Of a stretch of DNA of 64,000 nt, positions 10,101 to 17,723 are shown in pieces (positions within the stretch are counted from its first letter, which is position 1; each line of letters opens with the position of its first letter). The position numbers and the translations under genes were made by a program. The notes below the pieces were generated by a model. It was given only the letters and a program-made list of their open reading frames with translations, was not told the DNA's origin and ran no database searches. The DNA is from Ruegeria atlantica (lineage in GTDB: Bacteria; Pseudomonadota; Alphaproteobacteria; Rhodobacterales; Rhodobacteraceae), in assembly GCA_013032095.1 (NCBI GenBank), contig WQBJ01000002.1, positions 69,501-133,500 of the forward strand. The letters are read 5' to 3'.

Positions 10101-10531
10101 AATGGCCGCAGCTCTGCGCTCGGGTTCTGCCCGATATGCAGGATGTGGAACGGCAGGCCCTGCTGACCGAAGCCCAAAACGTGCTGACGGCCAACCATCT
10201 GCAACCCGTCTTCGCGGCTGATACGCTGGCCGAAGTTCCCGTGACTGCTGATCTGAACGGGCGGCGCATGCACGGAGTGATAGACCGGCTGATCGTCACA
10301 GATACCGAAGTGCAGGTGATTGATTTCAAATCAAATGCTACGGTTCCTGACAGCCCGGCGACCTGCCCCGAAGGCCTGCTGCGACAGATGGGCGCCTACG
10401 CGCAAGCCTTGGCTCAAATCTATCCGGGCCGCGAAATTCGTACGGCCATTCTGTGGACCCGCAATGCCGACCTTATGTGGCTGCCACACGATCTTGTGAC
10501 GGATGCACTGGCCCGCACCCAGATATCTTGA
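7172..10531 (+). CDS. addA: Double-strand break repair helicase AddA
   Basis: AddA is the UvrD-like helicase and nuclease subunit of the AddAB enzyme. The 1119-residue protein carries Walker A (AANAGSGKTRVLTDRVARLL), Walker B (ILVDEAQDTSPDQWD), the GDKKQSIYSFQGADP motif III region and late helicase motifs (VMTVHGSKGLEAP and LLYVALTRAEKW). A C-terminal RecB-type nuclease core (VIDFKSNATVP) is also present. All catalytic motifs look intact and the length is normal for the alphaproteobacterial family. It is translationally coupled to addB upstream. Thioredoxin follows 60 bases later on the same strand. Confidence 0.95.
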   Translation: MSARNDATERQVQAARPDASTWLAANAGSGKTRVLTDRVARLLLGGVQPQHILCLTYTKAAASEMQNRLFKRLGEWAMLGDDPLLAQLTDLGVQGLIDPDRLAQARTLFARAIETPGGLKIQTIHSFCASLLRRFPLEAGVSPQFSEMEDRAAALLREEIVEDFAEGPQAALIEDVARFVTDTGFENLTAAITHKRNLFAQPLVWPDLLQRFDLPEGFDEDALQARVFLGDEVDLIRSILPSLTESGGNNAKAATKLSAFNEARVGSLPVLESVFLTGKSAKEPFTAKINSFPTKALREGALADRMPQLESFMLRIEAARQQRLALVAARKTHVLHRFAAAFLPEYERRKQLRGWLDFDDLILRARQVLNDPAVAEWVLYRLDGGIDHILVDEAQDTSPDQWDVVEKLAQEFTSGEGARSGVERTIFVVGDKKQSIYSFQGADPQAFDRMQQEFGQRLEESGSKLWDSTLEYSFRSSSAILSLVDILFENRAEAGFHKESQHRAFKADLPGRVDLWPVVEKVDEDEDGDWTDPVDRPGTRHHTVILAEQVARSIKTMIATGETIPEDGMTPGSYVRRKVQPGDFLILVQRRSDLFAEIIRACKAEGLPIAGADRLKVGAELAVKDLAALLSFLATPEDNLSLATVLKSPLFGWSEQQLFDLAHRRQEQFLWAALRQRAEEYPETLDVLNDLRGQIDFLRPYDLIERILTRHDGRRKLLGRLGAEAEDGINALLSQALAYERTDIPSLTGFLVWMQTDDLEIKRQMSGVGNMIRVMTVHGSKGLEAPIVILPDTGKRQAPRDAEIMVGEGTPLWKVSADVSPALIVQARAEARAREENERLRLLYVALTRAEKWLIVGAAGDVGKDGTSWYQMVEAAMARAGATQLSGSETLRLAHADWDALPLEEHSETKISETPLPERFTVPAIAPEQEPETLGPSDLGGAKALPGDSGQDEEAAKLRGTRLHLLLEHLPSLQQEKWPQLCARVLPDMQDVERQALLTEAQNVLTANHLQPVFAADTLAEVPVTADLNGRRMHGVIDRLIVTDTEVQVIDFKSNATVPDSPATCPEGLLRQMGAYAQALAQIYPGREIRTAILWTRNADLMWLPHDLVTDALARTQIS

Positions 10532-10591
10532 CCTCAGACTGCGGCGACCCTACGTTCTGTTCCCGAGTTTACCCCATTCAGGAGACAGAAT

Positions 10592-10912
10592 ATGTCGACC
10601 GTAGCCGTAACCGACGATACCTTTGACGCCGAAGTCAAGAACTCCGACATCCCCGTAGTTGTCGATTTCTGGGCAGAATGGTGTGGCCCCTGTAAGCAGA
10701 TCGGCCCCGCTCTGGAAGAGCTGGCCGCTGAGTACGGTGACAAGATCAAAATCGCCAAGGTAGATGTCGACAGCAACCCGAACTCTGCTGCTGCCATGGG
10801 CGTACGCGGCATCCCGGCACTGTTCATCTTCAAGGACGGTCAGGTTGTCTCGAACCGTGCAGGTGCGGCTCCGAAAGCAGCGCTGCAAAGCTGGATCGAC
10901 GAATCCATCTAA
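10592..10912 (+). CDS. trxA: Thioredoxin 1
   Basis: This 106-residue thioredoxin has the WCGPC active site (cysteines 31 and 34), the cis-proline loop (RGIPALF) and a usual length. It is a cytoplasmic dithiol reductant for ribonucleotide reductase, methionine sulfoxide reductases and other targets. A purine-rich ribosome-binding site (CAGGAGACA) precedes the ATG. A strong hairpin followed by a T-rich tract lies just downstream, so the long tsaE-to-trxA run probably ends here. A separate promoter in the 60-base gap after addA is possible but not identified. Confidence 0.97.
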   Translation: MSTVAVTDDTFDAEVKNSDIPVVVDFWAEWCGPCKQIGPALEELAAEYGDKIKIAKVDVDSNPNSAAAMGVRGIPALFIFKDGQVVSNRAGAAPKAALQSWIDESI

Positions 10913-10936
10913 CCTTCCATTGAATACAATTCCAAA

Positions 10937-10967
10937 GGGTGTCCCAAGCGGGGCACCCATTTTCTTT
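10937..10967 (+). terminator. Rho-independent terminator after trxA
   Basis: A 9-bp stem (GGGTGTCCC pairing with GGGGCACCC, one G-U pair) with loop AAGC is followed by ATTTTCTTT, 24 bases after the trxA stop codon. Confidence 0.8.
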
Positions 10968-11016
10968 GGTCAACCTGAGCAGATTGGCAGAACCATTGTC
11001 TGTTCGGAGCTGGGCC

Positions 11017-11373
11017 TCACTCGATCTTCCAGCTCACCGAAATTCCGCTACCGTCTTTATGTGTGAATGTGACGGTATCGCCTTCGATTGAAACAGCCTG
11101 ACAGTCGTGGGGCAGGGGCACGTCGTCGATCACAAGGTCACGACAATAATATTTGCCCTTCCATTCCCATGAGCCGCTGATGTCTCCAGCTTTGGGGCCT
11201 TGGCCCTCAACCACCCCGTCCTTGAGAATTCTTACCCAGGTATTTTCCTGAACAAGCTTCTTACCGACCACCAATTCCGAGAACTTTTCTTTGTTGTCTA
11301 TTTCATCGGCTGAGACCTGCGTCACCGCAAGACCGAACAGCACTGCCACTGGTGTGAGTTGAAAGAGCTTCAT
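11017..11373 (-). CDS. Small secreted protein of unknown function
   Basis: I do not recognise this 118-residue protein. It starts with a clear Sec signal peptide (MKLFQLTPVAVLFGLAVTQV, predicted cut after VSA), so the mature form of about 96 residues should be periplasmic. The mature part has two cysteines (in YYCRDL and HDCQAV) that could form a disulfide, and a C-terminal beta-rich look (VTFTHKDGSGISVSW). It stands alone on the minus strand between trxA and the Lin0512 pair. Upstream, at 11432-11450, an A-rich inverted repeat (CAGCAAA / TTTGCTG) lies in the shared promoter gap. Function unknown. Confidence 0.7.
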   Translation of the reverse strand: MKLFQLTPVAVLFGLAVTQVSADEIDNKEKFSELVVGKKLVQENTWVRILKDGVVEGQGPKAGDISGSWEWKGKYYCRDLVIDDVPLPHDCQAVSIEGDTVTFTHKDGSGISVSWKIE

Positions 11374-11431
11374 CGCTACAATTCCTTGTCCAAATAGACC
11401 GGTTAATGCCTTTAATGTTACCCGATATTGT

Positions 11432-11450
11432 CAGCAAAAAAAATTTGCTG
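11432..11450. repeat. Short inverted repeat in divergent promoter gap
   Basis: CAGCAAA and TTTGCTG flank five A residues, between the divergent secreted-protein gene and the Lin0512 pair. It could be an operator; nothing further can be said from sequence. Confidence 0.35.
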
Positions 11451-11565
11451 CCCACACACCAGTTTTCAATCAATCGCATTTGGCCGGATACACCCTGTTG
11501 TTTTGGTTCTTTCAATTCGCGGTAGGTCGTGCAGGTTAGCTCAGAAACGAAAAACAGGAGGTGAC

Positions 11566-11916
11566 ATGCCCAAGACTCGGGTTCTTGTGGAGTTCGGAAT
11601 GGGAACGTCTTTGCGCCGCGAAGACTACACCGAAGCCGCACTTCGGGCGATCAAAGACGCGCTGTGGCACAACTCGGTGAATATGGCCGAGTTGTTCGAT
11701 TTTCCAAAAGAAGCGATGATTATCGACGCTGAAATCGGGGTTCAGCAGCCCGAAAAGGTAGACAAAGGCGCTCTCACCGCGATCTTCCCCTACGGTCAGC
11801 CAAATATCACCGTCACGCAGGGTGGGTTGGATATCGATAAACCGCATACCGAGGGCCGCACGATCATTGCCAATGCCGCCATCATTGTTTCGTTCGATAT
11901 GGAGCCAGTGACATGA
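11566..11916 (+). CDS. Lin0512 family protein, first of a tandem pair
   Basis: This 116-residue protein and its downstream neighbour both match the Lin0512 family pattern: an N-terminal VEFGMGTSLRREDYTEAA, a helix with ALWHN, a charged IGVQQPEKVD loop and a GGLDI motif near the C-terminus. The family is widespread but has no established function. An upstream extension to 11428 is possible in frame, but the ATG at 11566 has a near-perfect ribosome-binding site (AGGAGGTGAC) and matches the partner's start. The stop codon overlaps the partner's start (ATGA at 11913-11916), which suggests that the two are made together and may form a heteromer. Confidence 0.85.
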   Translation: MPKTRVLVEFGMGTSLRREDYTEAALRAIKDALWHNSVNMAELFDFPKEAMIIDAEIGVQQPEKVDKGALTAIFPYGQPNITVTQGGLDIDKPHTEGRTIIANAAIIVSFDMEPVT

Positions 11917-12275
11917 CCGAAAAGCGTATCATTCTGGAAATGGGTACGGGCAACGATCTGTACGGTCAGGACTATACCAAGGCTGCGCGCCGGGCGGTGC
12001 AGGATGCGCTGCACCATTCCTCGATTACTCTGTTTTCAAAGCTGGGCATCGACCACGCCGAAATGCAGGTGCGCGTCACGATCGGCGTGCAAGATCCGGA
12101 ACGTGTAGATTGCGATGTGGTTGCCGCGGATCTGCCACGTGGCCGGGCCGAGGTACGAGCCGTGAAAGGTGGGTTGGATATCGAAGATGCCCAGGCTGGC
12201 ACAAAGCACGTGGTCGCAACGGCCGCAATCGAGGCGTTCCTCCCAGACCTCTCGGGCCAATACAAACTGTCCTGA
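11913..12275 (+). CDS. Lin0512 family protein, second of a tandem pair
   Basis: This 120-residue paralogue of the preceding gene has the same blocks in the same order: LEMGTGNDLYGQDYTKAARR, ALHHSSI, a VTIGVQDPERVD loop and VKGGLDIEDAQ. It is translationally coupled to the first copy by an ATGA overlap. The IGVQxPExVD loop and GGLDI motif are kept in both, pointing to a shared binding site. No catalytic assignment is known to me for this family. A strong hairpin follows ten bases after the stop codon. Confidence 0.85.
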   Translation: MTEKRIILEMGTGNDLYGQDYTKAARRAVQDALHHSSITLFSKLGIDHAEMQVRVTIGVQDPERVDCDVVAADLPRGRAEVRAVKGGLDIEDAQAGTKHVVATAAIEAFLPDLSGQYKLS

Positions 12276-12283
12276 AAAAGAAA

Positions 12284-12305
12284 AAGCCGCTCGTATGAGC
12301 GGCTT
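12284..12305. terminator. Bidirectional hairpin between the Lin0512 pair and the DUF1127 gene
   Basis: AAGCCGCTC and GAGCGGCTT form a perfect 9-bp stem with loop GTAT. On the minus strand it is followed by a T-rich tract (complement of the A-rich 12274-12285), so it fits best as the terminator of the DUF1127 gene. It also lies after the Lin0512 operon. Confidence 0.8.
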
Positions 12306-12331
12306 ACATTCTTCTACGAAGTGGTCGCGGA

Positions 12332-12526
12332 TCAGACGTTTCGGATGTCCGCGCGGCACAGGCCGATATCGTCCAGCTGTGCGTCGCTCAGCTCCGACAG
12401 AAGCTTGCGGGTCTTGCGGGATTCATTCCACTCGATTGCTTTTTCGTACGTTGCGTAGAACGTGTCCACTACGTGCAGGATGGTAGCTGCTCCGAGCGGC
12501 GCATGGATTTTTGCGGTAGTTGCCAT
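12332..12526 (-). CDS. DUF1127 family small protein
   Basis: This 64-residue basic protein carries the DUF1127 signature in its C-terminal half (RKLLSELSDAQLDDIGLCRA). Small DUF1127 proteins are common in alphaproteobacteria, and some take part in RNA turnover and stress or phosphate responses (CcaF1 of Rhodobacter sphaeroides is one example). The N-terminal 30 residues (with IHAPLGAATILHVVDTFYAT) are not basic and may be a separate helix. The gene has its own upstream region with two TGAGTCTCA palindromes and is followed by a strong terminator, so it is probably transcribed alone. Confidence 0.85.
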   Translation of the reverse strand: MATTAKIHAPLGAATILHVVDTFYATYEKAIEWNESRKTRKLLSELSDAQLDDIGLCRADIRNV

Positions 12527-12562
12527 TTGCGCATTCCTTCAAACTGAAACAGCCGACCCTTC

Positions 12563-12603
12563 GTCGGTTGTGAGTCTCATTTAGGATTTTCGGTTGAGTC
12601 TCA
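12563..12603. repeat. Paired TGAGTCTCA palindromes upstream of the DUF1127 gene
   Basis: TGAGTCTCA occurs at 12571-12579 and at 12595-12603, 24 bases apart. Each copy is preceded by CGGTTG (with an extra TG in the first copy). Each palindrome contains GAGTC, a GANTC site for the CcrM methylase. The spacing and the position 45-77 bases upstream of the DUF1127 start suggest an operator pair or methylation-sensitive promoter sites. Confidence 0.5.
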
Positions 12604-12666
12604 CAATTGCTAGTCCGGTAAACCCGGATTGCGATTCTTGCATATCTTTTAAGCAGTTTGAGAACT

Positions 12667-12696
12667 GTTGCGCTGCGGGCGGGTCCGGCCCATATA
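12667..12696 (+). promoter_or_regulatory. Possible heat-shock (sigma-32) promoter of hslV
   Basis: The sequence CCCATATA at 12689-12696 fits the sigma-32 -10 element (CCCATNTA). GTTGCGC at 12667-12673, 15 bases upstream, is only a weak -35 match. A transcript starting near 12703 would give a short leader before the hslV ATG at 12724. This fits the known heat-shock control of HslVU but rests mainly on the -10 element. Confidence 0.4.
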
Positions 12697-12723
12697 GGGT
12701 GCCAGTTAAGAACGGAGGCTCTT

Positions 12724-13281
12724 ATGGCGGACAGCGATTTTCCCGGTTGGCACGGCACCACGATCATTGGCGTCAAGAAAGGCGGTCAGGTGGTGATTGC
12801 CGGTGACGGACAGGTCAGCCTGGGCCAAACCGTGATCAAGGGCACCGCCCGCAAGGTCCGCCGCCTGTCGCCCGGCGGGTTCGAGGTTATCGCCGGATTT
12901 GCCGGGTCAACCGCTGATGCGTTTACTTTGCTGGAACGGCTGGAGGCCAAGCTTGAGGCTACACCGGGCCAGCTGGCTCGCGCCTCTGTCGAATTGGCCA
13001 AGGACTGGCGCACCGATAAATACCTGCAAAAGCTTGAAGCGATGCTGATTGTCACCGATGGAAAGGATCTGCTGGTCATTACTGGGGCAGGGGACGTTTT
13101 GGAGCCCGAACACAATGTGGCCGCCATCGGATCAGGCGGAAACTTTGCTCTGGCAGCGGCCCGCGCAATGATGGACAGCGATAAAGAAGCCGAACAGGTC
13201 GCCCGAGAAGCTATGGCGATTGCCGCCGATATCTGCGTCTATACAAACGGCAATCTGACGGTTGAGACGATTTCAGGCTAA
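12724..13281 (+). CDS. hslV: ATP-dependent protease subunit HslV
   Basis: HslV is the proteasome-like peptidase that works with the HslU unfoldase. The product is 185 residues. The catalytic N-terminal threonine is preceded by an 11-residue propeptide, so maturation should cut before Thr12 in [12 protein letters not shown]. Other family blocks are [14 protein letters not shown] and the C-terminal ICVYTNGNL. The frame is open upstream to 12658, but GGAGG ends six bases before the ATG at 12724 and decides the start. The gene ends by overlapping nine bases with the convergent MFS gene. hslU is not adjacent but lies 1.9 kb downstream. Confidence 0.95.
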   Translation: MADSDFPGWHGTTIIGVKKGGQVVIAGDGQVSLGQTVIKGTARKVRRLSPGGFEVIAGFAGSTADAFTLLERLEAKLEATPGQLARASVELAKDWRTDKYLQKLEAMLIVTDGKDLLVITGAGDVLEPEHNVAAIGSGGNFALAAARAMMDSDKEAEQVAREAMAIAADICVYTNGNLTVETISG

Positions 13282-14514
13282 CAGCGCCTTTATCTCCTTG
13301 CCTTTCCACCGCAGGTGCATCCCGATCAGGCCCATCAGAGCCGTCACCATCACAATGTAATAGGGCAGACGGATATCAAAGCTCATCAACCCGCCACCGA
13401 CCAGAGACATGACCCCGCCCGCCAAACAGAATACAGCGGTGGTCACGCCCATGACCCAACCTTGATCCGTTTCGCTAACGGAAGACGAGAACAGCCCCAG
13501 CAAGGTTGGGTAAGAAACGCCGAAGAAGAAGTAGAAGAAGAAGACCGGAACATAACTCAGCACACCGCTGGGGCTGAAGGCAAAAGCAAATCCGCAGATT
13601 ACCATAACGACCAGTGAGGTGTAGATGATCTGATGCTTGCTGAACCTTTCCTGTGCGGGTTTGACAAGGAAGGTGCTGGAGAACGCCAGCGCAACGCCGA
13701 TCACCACCATCGCCATGCTTCCGCCGATCACCCCATAGCCCCATGCGCTTGTCAGGAAATTGTCGACGAAAACATAGAATGTGACATTGGCGACCATAAA
13801 CAGCGCATAGACTGGCAGGATTTTCAGGACCATCGGGTGTTCGCGCACCGCAATCAGACTGTCGGTGATATCGCGGGGGCGGAACACGAAGGCCAAACGC
13901 TCGGTACGGGTGTCCTTGAAAAAGAACAGCACCAGGAAAATGGCGATCAGTACCAGAACGAACGCTCCGTAGAACGGGGTTTTCAGCGTGGCGAAGCTGC
14001 CCAACAAGGCCGCGTCCGAGAGGACTGCACCGATGATGGGTCCGCCTACGAGCCCAAAGCTGACCCCGGTGACGATATAGCCCATATTGCGATCCCGATC
14101 CGCCGCATCGGTGCTGCCGTCAATCATCGCTGCTTGCGCAATAGGCTGATTTCCGGCGGTAAAGCCAGTAATCGACCGCCCGATAATCAGCAGCAACAGA
14201 CTGTTCGCATATAGTGCCGCGATGGTCAGGGCATAGCCGATGAGCGCTCCACCAAGACAGACCAAAAGCGCATTCTTCCGCCCGATGGAATCCGAAACTT
14301 TCGAGACATAGACGACCCCCAGAAACCACGACAGGAAAAAACACCCGATCACCAGCCCATAGTAAAAATGCCGGCGCCCTACGGGCGTACCGTCTGGCAG
14401 GAACCCGGACTTGGTCTCCATGATCAGCGAGTTGATGATCGGAAAAACCAGCCCTTGTCCGATCAGGTCGACGAATACCACAAACAATAAGGTAATCTTG
14501 GCAATCTTGGTCAT
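13273..14514 (-). CDS. Major facilitator superfamily transporter
   Basis: This 413-residue protein has about 12 hydrophobic segments and the MFS loop 2-3 signature region ([17 protein letters not shown]), with a second-half loop at about residue 260. The overall pattern resembles the TCR/Tet family of drug exporters, and an acidic TM1 region ([20 protein letters not shown]) supports a proton-driven exporter. No substrate can be assigned. It lies on the strand opposite to hslV and hslU and splits them. Its 3' end overlaps hslV by nine bases. Confidence 0.82.
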   Translation of the reverse strand: MTKIAKITLLFVVFVDLIGQGLVFPIINSLIMETKSGFLPDGTPVGRRHFYYGLVIGCFFLSWFLGVVYVSKVSDSIGRKNALLVCLGGALIGYALTIAALYANSLLLLIIGRSITGFTAGNQPIAQAAMIDGSTDAADRDRNMGYIVTGVSFGLVGGPIIGAVLSDAALLGSFATLKTPFYGAFVLVLIAIFLVLFFFKDTRTERLAFVFRPRDITDSLIAVREHPMVLKILPVYALFMVANVTFYVFVDNFLTSAWGYGVIGGSMAMVVIGVALAFSSTFLVKPAQERFSKHQIIYTSLVVMVICGFAFAFSPSGVLSYVPVFFFYFFFGVSYPTLLGLFSSSVSETDQGWVMGVTTAVFCLAGGVMSLVGGGLMSFDIRLPYYIVMVTALMGLIGMHLRWKGKEIKALLA

Positions 14515-14582
14515 AAAAACGCCCCCGGTTCCAATACCTTGGGGAGAGTGTACCAGACGAAGCCTTTGTCACCTAACGGCGT

Positions 14583-14611
14583 GTCAGAGGCCGGGGGGGG
14601 CGGCCTCTGAC
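14583..14611 (-). terminator. GC-rich hairpin after the DM13 gene
   Basis: An 11-bp perfect stem (GTCAGAGGCCG / CGGCCTCTGAC) encloses a run of seven G on the plus strand, just 3' of the DM13 gene stop. It lacks a T-rich tract on the minus strand, so it may block read-through or protect the transcript end rather than act as a classic terminator. Confidence 0.5.
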
Positions 14612-14619
14612 AAATGCGT

Positions 14620-15021
14620 TTACTTCAGCGAAGCAACACCCAAGGGCACGCCGGCGACCTCGCACCAGATGTACACTTCGTTATAGCCCGACACATCCAT
14701 GGTCGGTGGTACGGCGTAGGATTGCATGCCAGTCAGGTACAGCAACGCGCCCAACTTGCTGTCGGGGGCGTAGGTTCCATCCTTGCCAAAGGCCACGCGC
14801 GGATCGGGACCACCGTCCAGCGAGAAATCGTCACCCAACTCAACGATGTAACGCTCGCCATCCTTGACCAGTTTCACCGAGCCGCTGGTGATGTGGTTCG
14901 AACGGCCCTCGAACTTACCTTTCTTTTTGGCGCCACCAGCCAATGCAGCACCAGTACTGGCCAGAGTCAGGGCCGCGCCGGTAGCAGCAGCTTTCACAAA
15001 AAGCGAACGACGAGTCATCAT
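14620..15021 (-). CDS. Tat-exported DM13 domain protein
   Basis: The 133-residue product begins with a twin-arginine signal (RRSLFVKAAATGAALTLAST), cut probably after ALA. The mature part is one DM13 domain: GSVKLVKDGERYIVELGDDF, the YNEVYIWC block with the conserved cysteine, and GVPLGVASL at the end. DM13 domains occur beside DOMON domains in animals and as single secreted proteins in bacteria, where a redox or heme-related role has been suggested. Export in folded form by Tat fits a cofactor-bearing protein, but no cofactor site is proven here. Two ATG codons in a row (15021 and 15018) are possible starts. Confidence 0.8.
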   Translation of the reverse strand: MMTRRSLFVKAAATGAALTLASTGAALAGGAKKKGKFEGRSNHITSGSVKLVKDGERYIVELGDDFSLDGGPDPRVAFGKDGTYAPDSKLGALLYLTGMQSYAVPPTMDVSGYNEVYIWCEVAGVPLGVASLK

Positions 15022-15220
15022 GATGAGGTATCTCCATAAATTGGTGCAGGCATTTATGCCCGTCGTGAAAAGTTATGCCGCAGGCCGCGCTCACAACGCG
15101 ATTCACATCACCACGAAAATGCGTGTGCTCGCCGTGAGTTGACGTGATGTTTTCGTGATCGGCTTGTGTTTTCGCGCGGTATGATTAGGTTCCGCTGCGA
15201 AACAGACGGATAGATTTGAC

Positions 15221-16528
15221 ATGACCGACCTGACCCCGCGCGAGATCGTCTCGGAACTGGACCGCTTTATCATCGGGCAGAAAGACGCCAAACGCGCCGT
15301 GGCCGTGGCGCTGCGCAACCGCTGGCGGCGTAAGCAGCTGGCCGACGATATCCGGGACGAGGTCTATCCCAAGAACATCCTGATGATCGGCCCCACTGGT
15401 GTTGGCAAGACCGAGATCAGCCGCCGTCTGGCCAAACTCGCCCGCGCGCCCTTCATCAAGGTCGAAGCGACCAAGTTTACCGAGGTCGGCTACGTGGGCC
15501 GTGACGTGGAACAGATCGTACGCGACCTGGCGGATGCTGCCATCATCCAGACCCGCGAATACATGCGCGAAGACGTCAAGGCGCGTGCGCATCAGGCGGC
15601 CGAGGATCGGGTGATCGAAGCCATTGCCGGCACCGATGCCCGCGAAGGCACGCGCGAGATGTTTCGCAAGAAGCTGAAAGCAGGCGAGCTGGACGACACG
15701 GTGATCGAGCTGGAACTATCCGACACCTCAAACCCGATGCCAATGTTCGACATTCCCGGCCAGCCAGGCAGCCAGATGGGGATGATGAATCTGGGTGATA
15801 TCTTCGGCAAGGCCTTCGGTGGTCGTACCGTCAAGAAACGCATGACAGTCGCCGAAAGCTATGATGCGTTGATCGGAGAAGAGGCCGACAAGCTGCTGGA
15901 CGATGAAACCGTCACCCGCACCGCGCTGGAATCGGTCGAACAGAACGGCATCGTGTTTCTGGACGAGATCGACAAGGTCTGTGCGCGTACGGATGCACGC
16001 GGCGGCGACGTTAGCCGCGAAGGGGTGCAGCGCGACCTGCTGCCTCTGATCGAGGGGACCACTGTTTCAACCAAACACGGGCCGGTAAAAACCGACCACA
16101 TCCTGTTCATAGCGTCTGGCGCATTTCACATCGCCAAACCGTCAGACCTGTTGCCGGAACTTCAGGGCCGCCTGCCGATCCGCGTCGAACTGCGCGCCCT
16201 GACTGAAGAGGATTTCGTCCGCATCCTGACCGAGACCGACAACGCCCTGACCCGCCAATACACTGCTTTGATGGGCACCGAAGAGGTCACCGTCAGCTTT
16301 ACCGAGAACGGCATCGCCGCGCTGGCGCGGATCGCGGCAGATGTAAACCAAAGCGTTGAAAACATCGGCGCACGGCGGCTTTACACGGTGATGGAGCGTG
16401 TGTTCGAAGAGCTTTCCTTCACTGCCCCAGATCAGGCCGGTGCCGAGATCACCGTGAACGCGCAGTTCGTGGAAGATAATCTGGGTGAGCTGACCAAGTC
16501 GACGGATCTCAGCCGTTACGTTCTGTAA
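15221..16528 (+). CDS. hslU: ATP-dependent protease ATPase subunit HslU
   Basis: HslU is the AAA+ unfoldase that feeds HslV. The 435-residue protein has Walker A ([20 protein letters not shown]), the pore-loop region ([19 protein letters not shown]), Walker B ([15 protein letters not shown]) and the conserved C-terminal tail LSRYVL that inserts into HslV. The intermediate I domain is present (about 110-230). It is separated from hslV by two opposite-strand genes, so it must have its own promoter in the 199-base gap upstream. I found no convincing sigma-32 site there. A clear terminator follows. Confidence 0.97.
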   Translation: MTDLTPREIVSELDRFIIGQKDAKRAVAVALRNRWRRKQLADDIRDEVYPKNILMIGPTGVGKTEISRRLAKLARAPFIKVEATKFTEVGYVGRDVEQIVRDLADAAIIQTREYMREDVKARAHQAAEDRVIEAIAGTDAREGTREMFRKKLKAGELDDTVIELELSDTSNPMPMFDIPGQPGSQMGMMNLGDIFGKAFGGRTVKKRMTVAESYDALIGEEADKLLDDETVTRTALESVEQNGIVFLDEIDKVCARTDARGGDVSREGVQRDLLPLIEGTTVSTKHGPVKTDHILFIASGAFHIAKPSDLLPELQGRLPIRVELRALTEEDFVRILTETDNALTRQYTALMGTEEVTVSFTENGIAALARIAADVNQSVENIGARRLYTVMERVFEELSFTAPDQAGAEITVNAQFVEDNLGELTKSTDLSRYVL

Positions 16529-16555
16529 CAGCTTCAGCCGGATTTCGCCGCAATA

Positions 16556-16585
16556 TTGGCCTCATGTCGCTAGACGTGAGGCCAA
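16556..16585 (+). terminator. Hairpin terminator after hslU
   Basis: A 13-bp stem (TTGGCCTCATGTC / GACGTGAGGCCAA, one G-T pair) with loop GCTA lies 27 bases after the hslU stop. Only a short A/T stretch follows, so it may be a weak terminator or an end-protecting hairpin. Confidence 0.6.
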
Positions 16586-16625
16586 AATTCGATAGCTTAG
16601 CGCAAAAGGCCGCAAGGACCCGTTT

Positions 16626-17723
16626 ATGCGCTATCTGATCGTTTTATTATTGTCTCTTTCACTAGGTGCCTGCGTCGACAGGACGGTGTCTGAGATTGTG
16701 CCCGCGGCTGCAACCATCGGCACACCAAAGACCGTCTTTGCCAGCACCACCCGAGCCCGCGAAGCAGACGGGTCTTACGGCTTCCGGCGCGGTGAAAAGC
16801 TGCAGTTTCTGGACACCACCGTCTCGATCCCGCCAACGCACACGCCAGGAACCCTGAAGTTCTCCTACGCGAACCCAAACCCGCAAAAAGAATTCGTTCT
16901 GGCCAATGTGACCGAACTGGACGGGCCACAGGGGCTGCACGAACATCTGCGCGGTCAGGACGATGTGACGATCTTTGTGCACGGATATAATTCGACCCAG
17001 GCTGAAACCATCTTCCGCGCGGCGCAGCTGTCTCATGACATTGGAATTCCAGGCTCGATTCTGGTCTATTCCTGGCCCAGCCGCGCGACCGGTGTAGGCT
17101 ATGCGTACGATCTCGACAGTATGCTGTTTGCCCGTGACGGTCTGGAACAGACCATCCGCGAGTTGAAATCCATAGGCGTCAAACGGGTTCTTCTGGTAGC
17201 GCATTCCATGGGCAGCGCCTTGTCGATGGAGATGATGCGTCAGGCCGAATTGCAGGAGCCCGGCTGGGCAAACAAAAACATCGAAGGGGTGGTCTTGATA
17301 TCCCCCGATCTGGATGTCGATCTGTTTCGGTCACAGATGGAGCGTATCAACAACCCGCCAGACCCTTTCATTGTGATGGTCTCGCAGAAAGATAAGATCC
17401 TGAACATTTCAGCGCGACTACGTGGCACAGACGAGGGCAAGAGATTGGGTAATATCAGCTCAATCGAAACGCTCGAGGAGTTTCCAATTAGTGTGATCGA
17501 CACCACGGCCTTCAGCGGTGACGCGGAGTCTTCACACTTCGTTGCCGCAACCTCTCCGGCGTTACTGGCAATCCTTAGCTCGCTCCGGCGCGTCAGTAAC
17601 ACGTTTGGACCCGAAGACCGGCCTGGCATCGACATTCTGGTTCCGCCCAGCGAACGAAACCCCGACGGAGCAACCGAGATTGTACTGACAGAAACCGGGC
17701 AGGCGCAGGTGTCCAATCCGTGA
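16626..17723 (+). CDS. Lipoprotein alpha/beta-hydrolase (DUF900 family)
   Basis: This 365-residue protein has a lipoprotein signal with lipobox LGAC (cysteine 17), so it should be anchored in a membrane. The core is a DUF900-type alpha/beta hydrolase: oxyanion/strand motif VTIFVHGYNSTQAETIFRAA, a nucleophile elbow AHSMGS with the catalytic serine, an acid region around ISPDLDVDLF and a late SHFVAATSPALL with the likely catalytic histidine. The substrate is unknown; esterase or lipase-like activity is the family expectation. The following MFS gene starts inside its stop codon (GTGA at 17720-17723), suggesting a shared role. Confidence 0.85.
   Translation: MRYLIVLLLSLSLGACVDRTVSEIVPAAATIGTPKTVFASTTRAREADGSYGFRRGEKLQFLDTTVSIPPTHTPGTLKFSYANPNPQKEFVLANVTELDGPQGLHEHLRGQDDVTIFVHGYNSTQAETIFRAAQLSHDIGIPGSILVYSWPSRATGVGYAYDLDSMLFARDGLEQTIRELKSIGVKRVLLVAHSMGSALSMEMMRQAELQEPGWANKNIEGVVLISPDLDVDLFRSQMERINNPPDPFIVMVSQKDKILNISARLRGTDEGKRLGNISSIETLEEFPISVIDTTAFSGDAESSHFVAATSPALLAILSSLRRVSNTFGPEDRPGIDILVPPSERNPDGATEIVLTETGQAQVSNP

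Noticed and set aside
11403..11415. TTAA pair resembling a CtrA box
   Set aside because: The spacing is five bases, not seven, so it does not fit the CtrA consensus.
11428..11565. N-terminal extension of the first Lin0512 gene
   Set aside because: The residues are unlike the paralogue, and the ATG at 11566 has a near-perfect ribosome-binding site.
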